Assembly: GCA_009823395.1 (NCBI GenBank)
Contig: CM020501.1
Span: 14,431,861 to 14,495,860, forward strand
Source of the DNA: Thamnaconus septentrionalis
Lineage: Eukaryota > Chordata > Actinopteri > Tetraodontiformes > Monacanthidae
Reading direction: 5' to 3'
Length of the DNA stretch: 64,000 bases
Below are positions 13,601 to 24,800 of the stretch, one piece after another (within the stretch, counting starts at the first letter, position 1; the number at the start of each line of letters is the position of its first letter). The notes beneath the pieces were generated by a model that saw nothing but the letters and a program-made list of their open reading frames with translations, had not been told where the DNA came from and made no database searches. The position numbers and the translations under genes are program-made.

Positions 13601-16600
13601 CTTGGCCCTTGCGGCTCCTCTGACTCACTGAGAAGGCACACAAAACATTCCTCCACAACAGCAGTATTCTTGCATCTGCTCGCCCTCTTGTTTAGGCAAG
13701 TTGTGTAAAACAAAAACAACGAAAAAGAAGCTCTCTCATTGCATAAGCATGATGGCATAAAAAGGGGCCCGAAGGCTGGAGGAGCCTGTGCACGAATACA
13801 AGTGTCAGTGTTGCTGCCGGACAAAAAGACGCAGTTGTGTGAATGCGACACTCTGTTCTTCTTGGAGGTAGGCGGGGAGTTATGTGTGGCCCATGCATGT
13901 AGGTGAGCAACAGATGGAGCCATTGTTGGGGTTCAGAGGCATGTCCACCATATGAATGGTGTGCTAATGAAAAGTTGTTTGCCCAGATTGGCTTCAGGAT
14001 ATACTGGCCAGAGACTCCAGCAGAGTCCAATGTATCTCCAACACTTAACTGAGTAGCAAGTCTCTTTGAGTTGTCTCATCAAGGGATCACATGACAACAT
14101 TAGGGATGCAAAGCTTCTTCTTCTTGGCCTTAGACCAGTGGTTTTCAAAGTGTTTGTGGCAGATCTAATGTAATTATTCTATAATCATCATTATTAAATA
14201 TAATCTATCATAATATATCATATGATTGCCTGCCAGTCAAAAACATCATTCATGGCGTCTGACATATGATATGTCGGTTTGCGGCATTTCTCAAGGTGTA
14301 TTGCACCTCTAGCCAGCCTAGGTAGTGCAAGATGGACAGGTTTGTGACAAAGAGACCATAGGAACAGACAAACAAGACAGGCATGACACTGCTGCTGCAA
14401 AAAACCCTTTAATTTGCCAACTAAAGTAAGAAAATATTAGGGCATAATGCATTAAGTACGGCTTGGGGTTAAGGTTGAGATTAGGGTTCGGGTTGTAGTG
14501 AGGGTTAGGGTTAGGTTGGGATTAGGGTTAGGGTTATGGTCATACGTGGGTAAAAAAATGTAAAGTTCCAGATCAGCCCAACATGCACTGGGATTACTGT
14601 TCTATGATATCTTAGCACGAAAGAGTGATAGAATGCAAAATCGCAACATGTCCAAAAATGGAACTAAATCTAACTACCAACTAATAAGATCATCCTTCCT
14701 TAATGGGATTTCAATGTATATAGCAACAGTGTGTGTGGTTTGTATTGATCCTAAATGTCACGCTAATGCTTATCTGTACCTCTTTTGTTGTGTGCAGACC
14801 AGGTGCTTGAGAAGGCTATGCACAAGTGTGTCCTGAAGCCCCTGAAGAACATAATTGAGGCCACTTTGCATGATTTTCAGGTAAGGGAAAAAAGGAAACC
14901 TAATATCATCAAGACCATGTCTCATCATAATTCAACTCTAGACAGAAAAAGGGACTGTGAATGAGTCTAAAATGACGCCTCAAATGGAGATATGAACCTT
15001 CAAAGGTCTCATATGTGCAAAACTGACATTATCAACATTTTTTAACAACATTAGAAAATTGTAGTCTTTCCTCGCTTGCTTGCTCCAATTTTAGAAAGTA
15101 TATAGTAAAATGCACGGTTTGGAAAAGCAGCCCTTTTTGATGTCACAAAAGCCACCAATACCACTTAAGTTGAGTGACAACTTTTAAGAGGCTAAAACTT
15201 TTTTTGTGGAAGGCTGTAAACACAGGGCACAATGTCTTTTTTCCCTTTTAAATTATTTATGCGCAGTTGCCTAACTGCCGAAAAATAAGGACCTGAATCG
15301 AAGAATTACGCATTGCATACGACGTAAGCACATGCTAGCGTGCACCCCATGTCCAATCTCATGCCTGAGGTGGATAAACCAGTGAATGGTCACCATGAAC
15401 AGGTGTTCTGCAACCCCCTGCAGGTGAGCAGCGGAGCCTGGCAGCAGCTCAGGGAGAACTTGGCCCTGGCTAAGACCAAGAAGCCACAGGAACTCGGTGT
15501 GGATGGAGCCGTGCCCCCGGACCACATGGCCATCGAGAAGATCCGCCACAAGTTCCTCAACATGAGGAAGATGTACTCCCCGGAGAAGAAGGTGTCACTG
15601 CTGCTGCGCATCTGCAAACTCATCTACACCATCATGCAGGATAACTCAGGTAAGAAGAGCAGGATTCAAATCTGTCGTACCGGTTTGAACTTCTAGTTTC
15701 GCGTCCTCAACGTGAGCAGCCTAACAACCGTCCTGTTCCCGGTCTGCTTCCTCCCAGGGAGGATGTATGGCGCCGACGACTTCCTGCCCATGCTGACTTA
15801 TGTGGTGGCTCAGTGCGACATGCCACAACTGGACACAGAGATCCAGTACATGATGGAGCTCCTGGACCCGTCTCTGCTTCAGGGAGAAGGTGGGCACTGT
15901 TCAGGGGCAAATGGCCAATCAGTGAGAAGTTAGAAAAGATGTAATTCTACCATTTCTGCTCGGCCAACTTTTGTCCTTTGACTTTTTCTGTTTCCAGTCA
16001 CTGTGATATTATAAAAGTGGGGCCGCAGGGGAAGACACAAGAAATCATGCTATTACATTTTTACAGGCATCATTGTGAATTCCAGGTCATTTTCACACAG
16101 AATAGTCCAATAGGGTGGGTTTGAATGGGGTTGCAACATTCAGCTACTCCGAGTTTGCTCCCACAATGCGCTCTGTCAAATGAGAAATGAGAGACTTTTT
16201 GATTCCCATTTTCACTCCTCCTTGTCTGTGGTGGCGTTGCACCAACTATTACTGAAGGAGATGACAAGACAAACAATGAAAACAATTCTACTAGTGTTGT
16301 TGTTGCGGTCTTGTGAGTCCTGTGATATATCAGAACTTTTATTTCGTCTCCTCTTCGTCCAATGGACGAAAATCTCATTTCGTTCTTCGGGGGGCGGGGG
16401 AAACACTGAAAATTCTGAGAGTAAATCCTGGGGGACGTTTTCATCAGTCCAATAAGGTTTGTGAGAAAGATCGTTGATGGTTGTCTGCCTTCTAAAAGCT
16501 CAAACTTTCCTGTCAAAAGTTGACACCGATGAGGACAAAGGGTAGTAACCTTTCACCCAGACATGTCGCCAGTGTTCATGCCATGACGTGAAGTACTTCA

Positions 16601-18083
16601 CAAAAAAGTACGTAATGACGAGCTGTTAGTCAGCCAGCGTGGCGTGAGATTAATGAGTTCCTGTCTATTATATAATGTGGTCCGGGGAAGTGGGGAAGTG
16701 GGAAACTTTCAGCAGTTTGTCAGCGTGCCATGCCTTTCTGTGTTGATCAGAAGAGCTGTATACCAGGGTGGAGGTCTTACTATTGTATTAGCAATCTCTA
16801 TTGTTCAAGGAATTCTTTCCCTCAGCCATTCAAAGGTGTGCGCACAGTTTTAATGCTGCTTCAATGAGCTGATTGAGAAAATGTGTCCTGGAAGAGGATG
16901 CTGTCGTCATTGTTCAAATACATGTAAGGAAGACCATAATAATAATAATAGTAATGATAATAATAATAGTAAAAAACCTTACAAGAAACCTTCTCTTCGG
17001 TGCATGACTGGCTCAACCCCAAAGAATTTCTCCATTTTACAATTCCAGATGAGTAGGATATGAAGGCTTGGAATAGGTTCAGACAAAAAGTAGAATTTCC
17101 ATGGTAAGATAATTGTAATAAAATAATAAATAAAAAAAATGTTGAGGTATTTGGGTGGTGATGAAAATATCTTACACTTTCTAGTGTGAAGTAACACTTC
17201 CATTTATGCATAACTCTTTGGTGACTTGAGTTTCCTTTTGTCTCTGGTCTTAAATGTCCGTCTTGCACTGCTCCCTTTCCACCTCCAGAGGGCTACTACC
17301 TGACCAGTGCTTATGGAGCCCTGGCACTCATCAAGAACTTCCAGGAGGAGCAGGCAGCCCGCGTGCTGAGCTCTGAAGCCAGAGACACTCTCCACCAGTG
17401 GCACCGCCGGCGCACCACGCAGCGTTCGGCGCCGACTGTGGACGACTTCCAGGTATCACGCCTGACCTGATCCCACCCCGAACATCCAGGCCGTGAGTCC
17501 AAGTTGTACCAATTGCAAATGCATCTGCACTAGGACGCTGCATGATAAACACCAGGCAAAAGGAATATTTGTAGTGTTCTTACTAACATAACAGCATGCC
17601 AGTGAAACTTCCAGTCCTAATTTATGGTAGCAAGCGCCCTCTAGTGGAGGACCCCCCCGACTACATTTGATTGCTCCTTGCGTACTCAGCTGCCTGCACT
17701 GTAAGACTGCTTCCTTTCACAAGCTGCGCTGAATTTCACCATGTCTGTTTTGGCCTCCACAGAACTATCTCCGTGTAGTCCTGCAGGAGGCCGACTCGGG
17801 CTGCACGGCCAAAACGCTGATTGTTCACCCTTACACGACCGCGGAGGAGGTCTGCCTACTCTGTGCTCACAAGTTTAGAATCCCCGACCTCGAGGACTAC
17901 GCACTGTTTTTGGTGACGGAGGACACGAGCCAGCAGCTCGCCCCAGACACACACCCCCAGCGGATCAAAGCCGAGCTCCACAGCCGGCCCCTCACACACA
18001 CCTTTCACTTTCTCTACAAGAGGGTGCCGGACCTTCACCTCTGTCTGCCGGCTGACGTGCACAATGGAAACTGCCTTCATTGA
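1912..18083 (+). CDS. rin2: Ras and Rab interactor 2 (RIN2-like), VPS9-domain Rab5 GEF
   Basis: Twelve coding exons join in phase: 1912-1983, 5478-5572, 5796-5994, 6087-6201, 7154-7226, 7705-7796, 10087-11499, 14798-14880, 15424-15649, 15758-15889, 17289-17452, 17763-18083 (2985 nt, 994 aa). The N-terminus [20 protein letters not shown] matches the RIN2 start, which fixes the ATG at 1912. Residues about 95-205 form the SH2 domain with an FLVRKS motif. The large exon 7 encodes a proline-rich region (about 300-420), a basic/serine segment with [16 protein letters not shown], an acidic stretch ([15 protein letters not shown]) and the RH region ending ESLIPEDQI. Exons 8-11 give the VPS9 domain ([14 protein letters not shown]), and exon 12 the Ras-association domain. 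RIN proteins bind active Ras and exchange nucleotide on Rab5-class GTPases at early endosomes; that role is family knowledge. Human RIN2 is shorter (about 895 aa), mostly because of the expanded proline-rich region here. RIN3 is the main alternative; the N-terminal and RLSDMS motifs favour RIN2. Confidence 0.88.
1984..5477 (+). other. rin2 intron 1
   Basis: A 3.5-kb intron between coding exons 1 and 2, with donor gtaacg and acceptor cctgcag. It is AT-rich and non-coding. I saw only short homopolymers and a small ATGCGCAT palindrome near 2991-2998. Its length and first position make it a plausible site for transcriptional control, but no specific element is supported. Confidence 0.7.
6202..7153 (+). 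other. rin2 intron 4
   Basis: The intron runs from donor gtaagc to acceptor ttcacag and splits the SH2 domain after the codons for RENKY. The open frames inside it show no family similarity. Nothing else was recognised. Confidence 0.7.
7575..7645. repeat. (CA)n / (TA)n microsatellite
   Basis: About 48 bases of pure CA dinucleotide run directly into an AT-rich TATATA tract, inside rin2 intron 5 (7227-7704). This is an ordinary compound microsatellite, likely polymorphic. Confidence 0.97.
7797..10086 (+). other. rin2 intron 6
   Basis: A 2.3-kb intron between the end of the SH2 region and the large proline-rich exon (donor gtagcc, acceptor ttggcag). It contains a degraded tRNA-derived SINE near 9262-9440. 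The rest is unremarkable non-coding sequence. Confidence 0.7.
9262..9440 (+). mobile_element. degenerate tRNA-derived SINE
   Basis: From about 9266 the sequence reads like a tRNA gene relic: an A-box-like segment (aaggatagagtgttcgcc), then a clear B-box-like segment (gggttcaacacccagcc) closing a T-arm-like stem. It continues into a non-tRNA body (ccccaagactggataaaagg) and the module gacaggaaggacacc, which resembles the 'caggaagggcatccgg' tail shared by many fish SINEs. It is too diverged to be a working tRNA gene. The exact family and boundaries are unknown. Confidence 0.6.
11500..14797 (+). other. rin2 intron 7
   Basis: A 3.3-kb intron (donor gtaaga, acceptor tgtgcag) between the proline-rich/RH exon and the first VPS9-region exon. 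It contains a telomere-like repeat at 14461-14545. No coding exon or recognisable transposon was otherwise found. Confidence 0.7.
14461..14545 (+). repeat. interstitial telomere-like (TTAGGG) repeat
   Basis: An 85-base block of imperfect TTAGGG units, with variants such as TTCGGG, TTAGG and GTGAGGG, in rin2 intron 7. Only a few copies are perfect. Short interstitial telomeric tracts like this occur in fish introns as minisatellites and do not by themselves mark a chromosome fusion. Confidence 0.85.
14881..15423 (+). other. rin2 intron 8
   Basis: An intron from donor gtaagg to acceptor ccctgcag, inside the VPS9-region coding sequence. It is AT-rich and no element was recognised. Confidence 0.7.
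15890..17288 (+). other. rin2 intron 10
   Basis: A 1.4-kb intron between the exon encoding [12 protein letters not shown] and the exon encoding [11 protein letters not shown]. It holds an impure AAT/GAT trinucleotide tract near 16936-16976. Nothing else was recognised. Confidence 0.7.
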
Positions 18084-19690
18084 TACATCTCAAAGAGAAT
18101 ATATTTGTAGACGACTGGATGCCTGAATGGAATAAGGAACTCAGCTGCATATTGACTCAAGGAGAGGATGGTCAGTGTGATGTCATGTTGGTGATAGAAT
18201 CACCACGGGTTGGGATGGACTTTGGAAAGTGCCGGTGTGAAACACCTCAGGAATGTGCTACAGCTGCGGGCCACAAATCTTGTTTATTTCTTTTTTCAGC
18301 TTGACTGCAGTGCATTTAGCCTTGATGAGAAGACAGGAAATCGTGGCACTGTTGGTAAGGGATGGTTTATCTGTAAGTGAAAGTATGTATGTGAAGGTTA
18401 GAAACAACTACTTGGTGAGTTGTGAGTCGTATCGCTCATGAGTCCGTCATGCGGCTCTCAAGAAATCAGATATTTACCTCGCTGCCCTTAGATTAATTGA
18501 CATCAAAGTGCATTAACACCAAAAAAAAAAAGTACCAGAGAAAGCACAGAAGTGCACTGTTGGAAGAGGTTTGCGGAAGATAACAGGTTAAGAAGGGAGC
18601 ACGTGGATGTTGGTACTAAGAAAATGGGGAGACGAAAGATTGATTGCTGATGCAATACATCACAAATGAATTGTCTGTCTAAAAACTTATTTCAACCCCG
18701 GTGTATGAAATCCTTTTCAATCTTAAAAGGATTTTTTTTCTAAGGGCAGCATACAGTACATCAAGCGCTATGCAAAGTGTCAAAGTACACAACATGCTAT
18801 GATGATTTCATTGAGCATGTTAATGTTTTGGAAATAATCTAAATGCTGAAATCTTTTATCTCATCTCTTCTGAAGGCTTTTGACTGTGGAGTGGGGATTA
18901 TCACAGGCCTTTAAAAAAAAAAAAAAAAAATTATCTCAACTGCTACGACATTATCTGAAGTTAACATTAATGCTTGTCTTTTTATTACTATATAATTTGG
19001 CTGCAAAAAAAAACTTTGTTGTGAACACACTGTCCACAGACATTAAGAAACTGCTGTTACTCCAGGTGCCTTTGAATGGAGTTGAAAATACTGATAGAGC
19101 TGCTACTACCGCTGAAAGCTTCTTTCCTTTCAACCTTCCCCCAGAATTTTGAAAACTGACCCTAATTGGTTTTGATACCCAGACACTGATTTATGATCTA
19201 CAGTATTGTTTTAGAGTTATAACTGTGTTGTTGTTTTGTTTTTGTTTGTTTTTTTTTTTTTACAATTGCTGGACAATTGTAGTTTTTATTTGTAGTAATG
19301 TTTTTCTATTCAAGTTATTTCTTTTGATTACTTAAATGACCAAGGTTTATCTCATGATTTCATATGTCTCCACTGGAATCGATAGTTCTTTATTAAAGGT
19401 GAAATATGCAGCTTTGTTTCTACAGTTTCTTATAAAAGACTCAATGTTGAATGTGCAAATACATTAAATTTTCTCCAAACAAGTGGTTTGTTGCTTCTGT
19501 CAGCTGTCTTTTTAAGAGAAACGGTTTTAAACAGTTGATATCTGTTAAACTTGAGTGCATTAATCTTGCAAGAACTGATCAGTTATTGTAGGCAGAGTAA
19601 CCACTATACCATCTCAGTCAAATATATCAAGCTATTGACCAGTATTCTTTCACAAAATGTTGCATTTCAAAATAAAGGTCCACCAAATGT
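18084..19690 (+). other. rin2 3' UTR (inferred)
   Basis: An AT-rich non-coding stretch directly after the rin2 stop codon (TGA 18081-18083). It ends near an AATAAA at 19671-19676. Poly-A and poly-T runs lie at 18914-18930 and 19251-19261. The true cleavage site cannot be read from sequence alone; an earlier ATTAAA-like site near 19392 is possible. Confidence 0.5.
19671..19676 (+). terminator. candidate rin2 polyadenylation signal
   Basis: AATAAA about 1.6 kb after the rin2 stop codon, followed within 30 bases by a GT-rich stretch (ttttgtgggtttgtttgtttg) typical of a downstream element. Confidence 0.5.
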
Positions 19691-20600
19691 TTTGTGGGTT
19701 TGTTTGTTTGTTTAATGTACATGATTTCAGATTAAACTTTGGGGAAATGTTCTTTCATCATGATTTAACTTCAAGGTGGCCGTACACGACTCTAGGGGAC
19801 CTCTCACTTATTTTCAGAAAATTCGGATGTAGCATGATGATATAGCAATAAACGTCCGCTATAAATATATCAGATATATTTTTGTTTGTTTAATGTTCTT
19901 GATTGAAGACAATTATGTTGAGTAAATGTGTAGTTGCAACACGATGATTCTACTCCAGGGGGATACTGATCGACCACTGACAACTTACTGAAAGTTGCGG
20001 AGCGTAAATCCAGTGTCTGATTGCGTTACCTCTTCTTTGTTGGATGGCTCAAATGGACGATGGCTTGCTCCTCCTGGTACGACGGAAGCTGTTGCTTGTC
20101 ATAAGTTTCGTTTCGGCAGCAAGATCACGGAAATAGGGCGCAGCAATATACTCGATTCGTAAATAGCTGCCGTTTCTGTTTTGATGATATTTTTTCCGGT
20201 TTACAGCGACGAATTGACGCAGCCTTTGCACAGGAAGTCGTTTCGACAGCACTGGGTTTTTTTTTAGAAGTAAGTAAGACAATAAAATGCCTTTCGTATC
20301 CTGGGTAATAATGTTATGGTAGTAACATTACGTACGGATTATTGAAGACGTTAACTCGCGCAAGTGAAGTAGAGGGACTTCATATTTTGTTTACGAATTC
20401 CAACCTAATTGACCCAACTTGACTTCCTGCCAGGCCTATTTTAGTCAAGGTGATTTTTGATTTCCTGGGCTTAAGAGCATAGAATCGATTAAATGTCTCG
20501 AATTGGTTTGGCTAAGGCTAGCAGACAGCGGAGGGTTTTGCGAGCTCCGTGTGCACTGGGCATTACGGTAATTGCGCAGCACCACACGTTCTCTCTTGCA
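19691..20600. other. rin2 - NLR spacer, left part
   Basis: Intergenic sequence between rin2 and the truncated rin2 copy. A moderately GC-rich stretch at about 20030-20280 ends in a consensus-like donor (agaagtaagtaag near 20267-20279). It could be a non-coding first exon for the downstream NLR gene, whose first coding exon has its own acceptor at 21817. No transcript evidence is available. Confidence 0.35.
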
Positions 20601-21092
20601 GTTCTTATGGAGCCCTGGCATTCACCAAGAACTTCCAGGAGAAGCAGGCAGCCGGCGCTCTGAAGCCAGAGACACTCTCCACCAGTGGCACCGCCGGCGC
20701 ACCACGCAGCGTTCGGCGCTGACTGTGGACGACTTCCAGGTATCCCACCCCGAACATCCAGGCCGTGAGTCCAAGTTGTACCAGTTGCAAATGCATCTGC
20801 ACTAGGACACTGCATGAAAAGCACCAGACACAAAGAAAGTTTGGACTGTTCCTACTGACAGCATACCAGTGTAACTTCCAGTCCTGATTTATGGTAGCAA
20901 GCGCCCTCTAGTGGAAGACCCCCCGACTACATTTGATTGCTCATTGTGTCCTCAGCTGCATGAACTGTAAGACTGCTTCCTTTCACAAACTGCGCTGAAT
21001 TTCACCATGTCTGTTTTGGCCTCCACAGAACTATCTCCGTGTAGCCCTTGCAGGAGGCCGACTCGGGCTTCACGGCCAAAACAACACAACAA
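20601..21092 (+). pseudogene. truncated duplicate of rin2 exons 11-12
   Basis: Positions 20605-21082 match 17311-17815 closely: the end of rin2 exon 11, the whole intron (including its donor and the cctccacag acceptor) and the first part of exon 12. A 7-base deletion in the exon 11 copy and a 1-base insertion in the exon 12 copy both break the reading frame. The exon 11 copy also lacks its true acceptor and the exon 12 copy lacks the rest of the RA domain, so it cannot encode a RIN protein. An A/C-rich tail (aaaacaacacaacaac) follows. The unit is flanked by CACGTTCTCTCTTGCA (20585-20600) and CACTTTCTCTCTTGCA (21093-21108), a one-mismatch direct repeat. Confidence 0.93.
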
Positions 21093-21108
21093 CACTTTCT
21101 CTCTTGCA

Positions 21109-21817
21109 ATCTTTCGTTCAGTAAGTCTAAAAGTATTTAATGTACAGAAAAACATGTATATTCAAAAAGGATTTTGATACAAACTCTGTTGGTAATAGTG
21201 ATGCTTTTTTGCTTAATGTCCATGATTTCAATTAATATTTTTTGGGGAAAATTCCATAGTTATCACTCGATGATTCCACTTCGTGGTCTTCCAGGAGACC
21301 CCTAATTCAATGTATATATATATATAAAAAGAACGTATCATTTCCAAAAAAAGAAAAAAAGTTATTCAAAGATGTATGCAAACCCCACAATATCAATCTT
21401 TGATAACGAATTTCAGAATTTCCTAAACTGAATGATAGGTCTTGTGGGGTATTACCAAACTGAAGTGGAATCATATCATAGAATCACAATCGAAAAATTA
21501 TCTGGACTGTGTCAGAAACTCTTCAGCCAGGAGACATCAGGTCTTTTTTAAGCTAGTGTGCGTATCGACCCAAATACAGATCGTTTTTCACAGCTTTTAA
21601 CCATTTGTGATATTCAATAGCAAGCCAAAAGCAAAACATTTGGGAAGAAATGGGAAGGTTGGGCTTGTCTTTGCTACTTTAGCATAACCATTTTGCAAAG
21701 CTCAAGGGAATCAGCTTTTGTTTTAGTTCCTGTTTTTCTTTCCTTTTCCTTTTCTTTCTCTTAATAAAAACTTGGACAGGTGTAACTGAATTGTTAACGT
21801 TCCTTTTTTAATTTCAG
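21109..21817. other. sequence upstream of the NLR first coding exon
   Basis: AT-rich non-coding sequence with a short (TA)n run near 21313-21325. It ends in a polypyrimidine tract and acceptor (ttaatttcag, AG at 21816-21817). So a 5' exon of the NLR transcript probably lies further upstream. I could not identify it. Confidence 0.5.
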
Positions 21818-21844
21818 AAGTTATCAAGAGCTGAATTCTTCACA

Positions 21845-24800
21845 ATGGATGTGCAACACATTCTCAAAGACATTTTGAAGAACATGTACCAGAAAGTGAA
21901 AACATCAAACCAGTGGGATAGATTTGGCCAGCAGGAATTGAGAATCATTTCATTTGACATTTTAGCACAGAGTACTCCACTTGCAGAAGTGTTATCGTGT
22001 GACTGCAAACATGTCCGCACCAAAAGGATCATCTGGACTCTCGGGGAGTGCGGTGTCGGAAAAACTACGACTGTTCAGCGTTGTGCTCTTGACTGGGCCG
22101 AAGGCAAAGGGTACAACAACATTGGCCTACTGTTTCCCCTCACATACTGGGAGCTGACGGTGCTGAAGAAAAAACTGTCCTTCATTGAACTTCTCCAAGC
22201 ATTTTACCCGGAGTTGCAGTTGCTCAGTGCTGCCAACTTAAAGAGAAAAAACGTGTGGTTTGTCCTTGATGGGATGGATGGACTTGACGTTCATTTTTCA
22301 CTGGAGTCTCCAGTGGTGAAGGATGTTTTAGCAGTGTCCACAGTCGGTACTCTCATTGCCAATCTGATCAATGGTAATTTGCTGCCCAACGCTCATATAT
22401 GGATAACATCCCGCATTGCGGCGTGTACAATTATCCCCCATTCCTTCATACTTAAACAGACAGAAGTCAAAGGGCTTGATAATGAACAAAAAGAGCAGCT
22501 CTTCAGGACCATCATTGATAATGATGATCTGGTCTACAAAGCCATCAATCACATGAAAATATCTGTAAGCCTCAGCGCTTTTTGTGAGATACCACTAATC
22601 TGCACCGTGGCTGCAACTGTTTTGAAGGAACACGTCAAACAAAGCGATCGCTTTGAAATTAATCCCTTAAATCTGACGCAGATTTACACACGGCTGATCA
22701 AAGCAGTCAACTCCAGCACGATCGCCAGGCTAAAGCATATCGCATTATATTTTGGAAAAAAGTTCAATTTCTTCTCTGCACAGTTTCTCAGTGACTTTGG
22801 AATGAATGTGGAGGAAGTGGTTGCTATCGCCAGAGAATGGCCACTTCTTCTCAGAGCAGTGACTGGCCTGTCTGAAGCCACCGTATTTTGTTTTGGTCAT
22901 TCAAGCATGCAGGCGTTCCTGGCAGCTTCAGCTAACTTGGACAAAATACTGTCGCAGTCGACGGACCTGAGCAGTTGCTGTCGCAACTTAGTCGACATAG
23001 CCGTCTTACGTGACATGGGAGCTTGGGACGACTTCATCCTCTTCCTCTTTGGTCTTCTAAAAGAGCAAAATTTGCTGCCGCTCACAGATCCACTTTTCAC
23101 CCACACTAAGAACACGATCCTGGGCAACATTTTCAGCCATGTTGGTAAACGACTGTACAACTGTCTGAGAGAGTATGACAGCCAGGCGCTGCTCCCCGAA
23201 AGCAGCCTCTTTTGGAAGAATGGCATCTCTCCACTCCCAAATTTTTCACTACTGCACTGGAGCGTCATGGCACAAACAAGCAGACTTGTTGAAGGGACAC
23301 AAATTCAGTTTTCCATCAAAGTGTCAAAGAGCTGTGATCAAACACTTGCCAGAAGCTTTACGGATATTCTCAAGTCCAGTGAAGCCGTGTAAGTTTGTGC
23401 TTGGTTTCCATATGATTATATTCACTGAATTTGTGCTTTGTTGTTCAGGTGCTCATGCATACTGTTTTGTGTGATTCAACCACTGTATGAGTTATTTTTC
23501 ATCTGTTTTACAGTGTCACTTATAAATGGCTCAGTCACTTTGCACTGTGTTCTTTCGTTCTTTTTACAGGCTGAGATTATCCAACCTGACGGACCTTTGT
23601 TGTCCAGCCTTGGTGGCGGCCATGACTTATAAGGAGTCATACCTGAGAGTGCTGGACCTGGGATACAACAGCATCACTGATGCAGGAGTCAAGAACCTTG
23701 TGGAGGGGATGACTGACAAAAAGTGCTGTCTGAAAGTGCTCAGGCTGCAGTGCTGCGAACTGACCTCTCGTGCCTGTGCGTACCTGGCCACTGCACTGTC
23801 CAGAAGACTGAAGGGCTTGGACATCAGCAGCAACAACATTGGAGACGAAGGACTGCGGCTTCTCGCTGAGGGCTTGGCATCTCCGGAGTGCCTCCTGGAG
23901 GAACTAAGGTACACAACCAACATACTAATTGTGATATTTTTGTATTATTTACAAGTCTTCCAATATCTACCTTGTAGTGTTTTCGTCTTGTTGCTTGCCA
24001 ATGCTATTTGTGCCGTTAACAGACTTTCACAGTGTTGCATTGAGGCTCAGGGCTGCAGGCATCTCGCTTTGGCTCTGGAGAAGAACCCAGAGCACCTGAA
24101 GGTGTTGGATCTGAGCGTCAACATCATCAGAGACAAGGGGGCCGGCGAGATCTTTGAGAAATTCAACATATCAAAGCTGAGAACGCTTGAGTGAGTATAG
24201 TCAAGTATAACAGTGTTTGCCGTTTGCTGTTGTAAGCCGGTTGATGCAAATAGTCTTTTGTGCACGTTTTTGCCAGCATATACCACTGCGGCCTCACTTC
24301 TCTAAGTTGTGTTGGCATTGGGAAAGCTCTGAAGTATGAATCCAGCACTCTGGTGGAGATGAATCTGAGCCACAACCAATTGGGAGATGCAGGGTTAACA
24401 ATCCTCTCTGAAGGAATGCATGCATGGTGTAGCCTTCAAAAGCTCAAGTAAGAAAAGTGTTTTTCTCTCAACACAAGTTTCATAGATTGCCTCAAATGAC
24501 CATCTGTTTGATAACAATCCTTCCTCTCGACTGAAGTGTTTCAAGATGTGGAATCACCAGCGGCAGTTGCCCGTATTTTGCCAAGGTGCTGAGTTCAGTC
24601 TCGCAGCTCTACAGTGACGGCACCATAAAAACTGACTGGCAGGCAGTTGAGCTAATAGAGCTCAACCTCAGTCTGAACAGCCTGGGAGACCAGGGGGCCG
24701 ATCATATTTCATCTGGACTGGAGTGCAATCCCTACAGCCATCTCAAGACACTCAAGTAGGCCAGTTCCAAGGTGTTGCTCTGTGCCATAGAAATACATGT

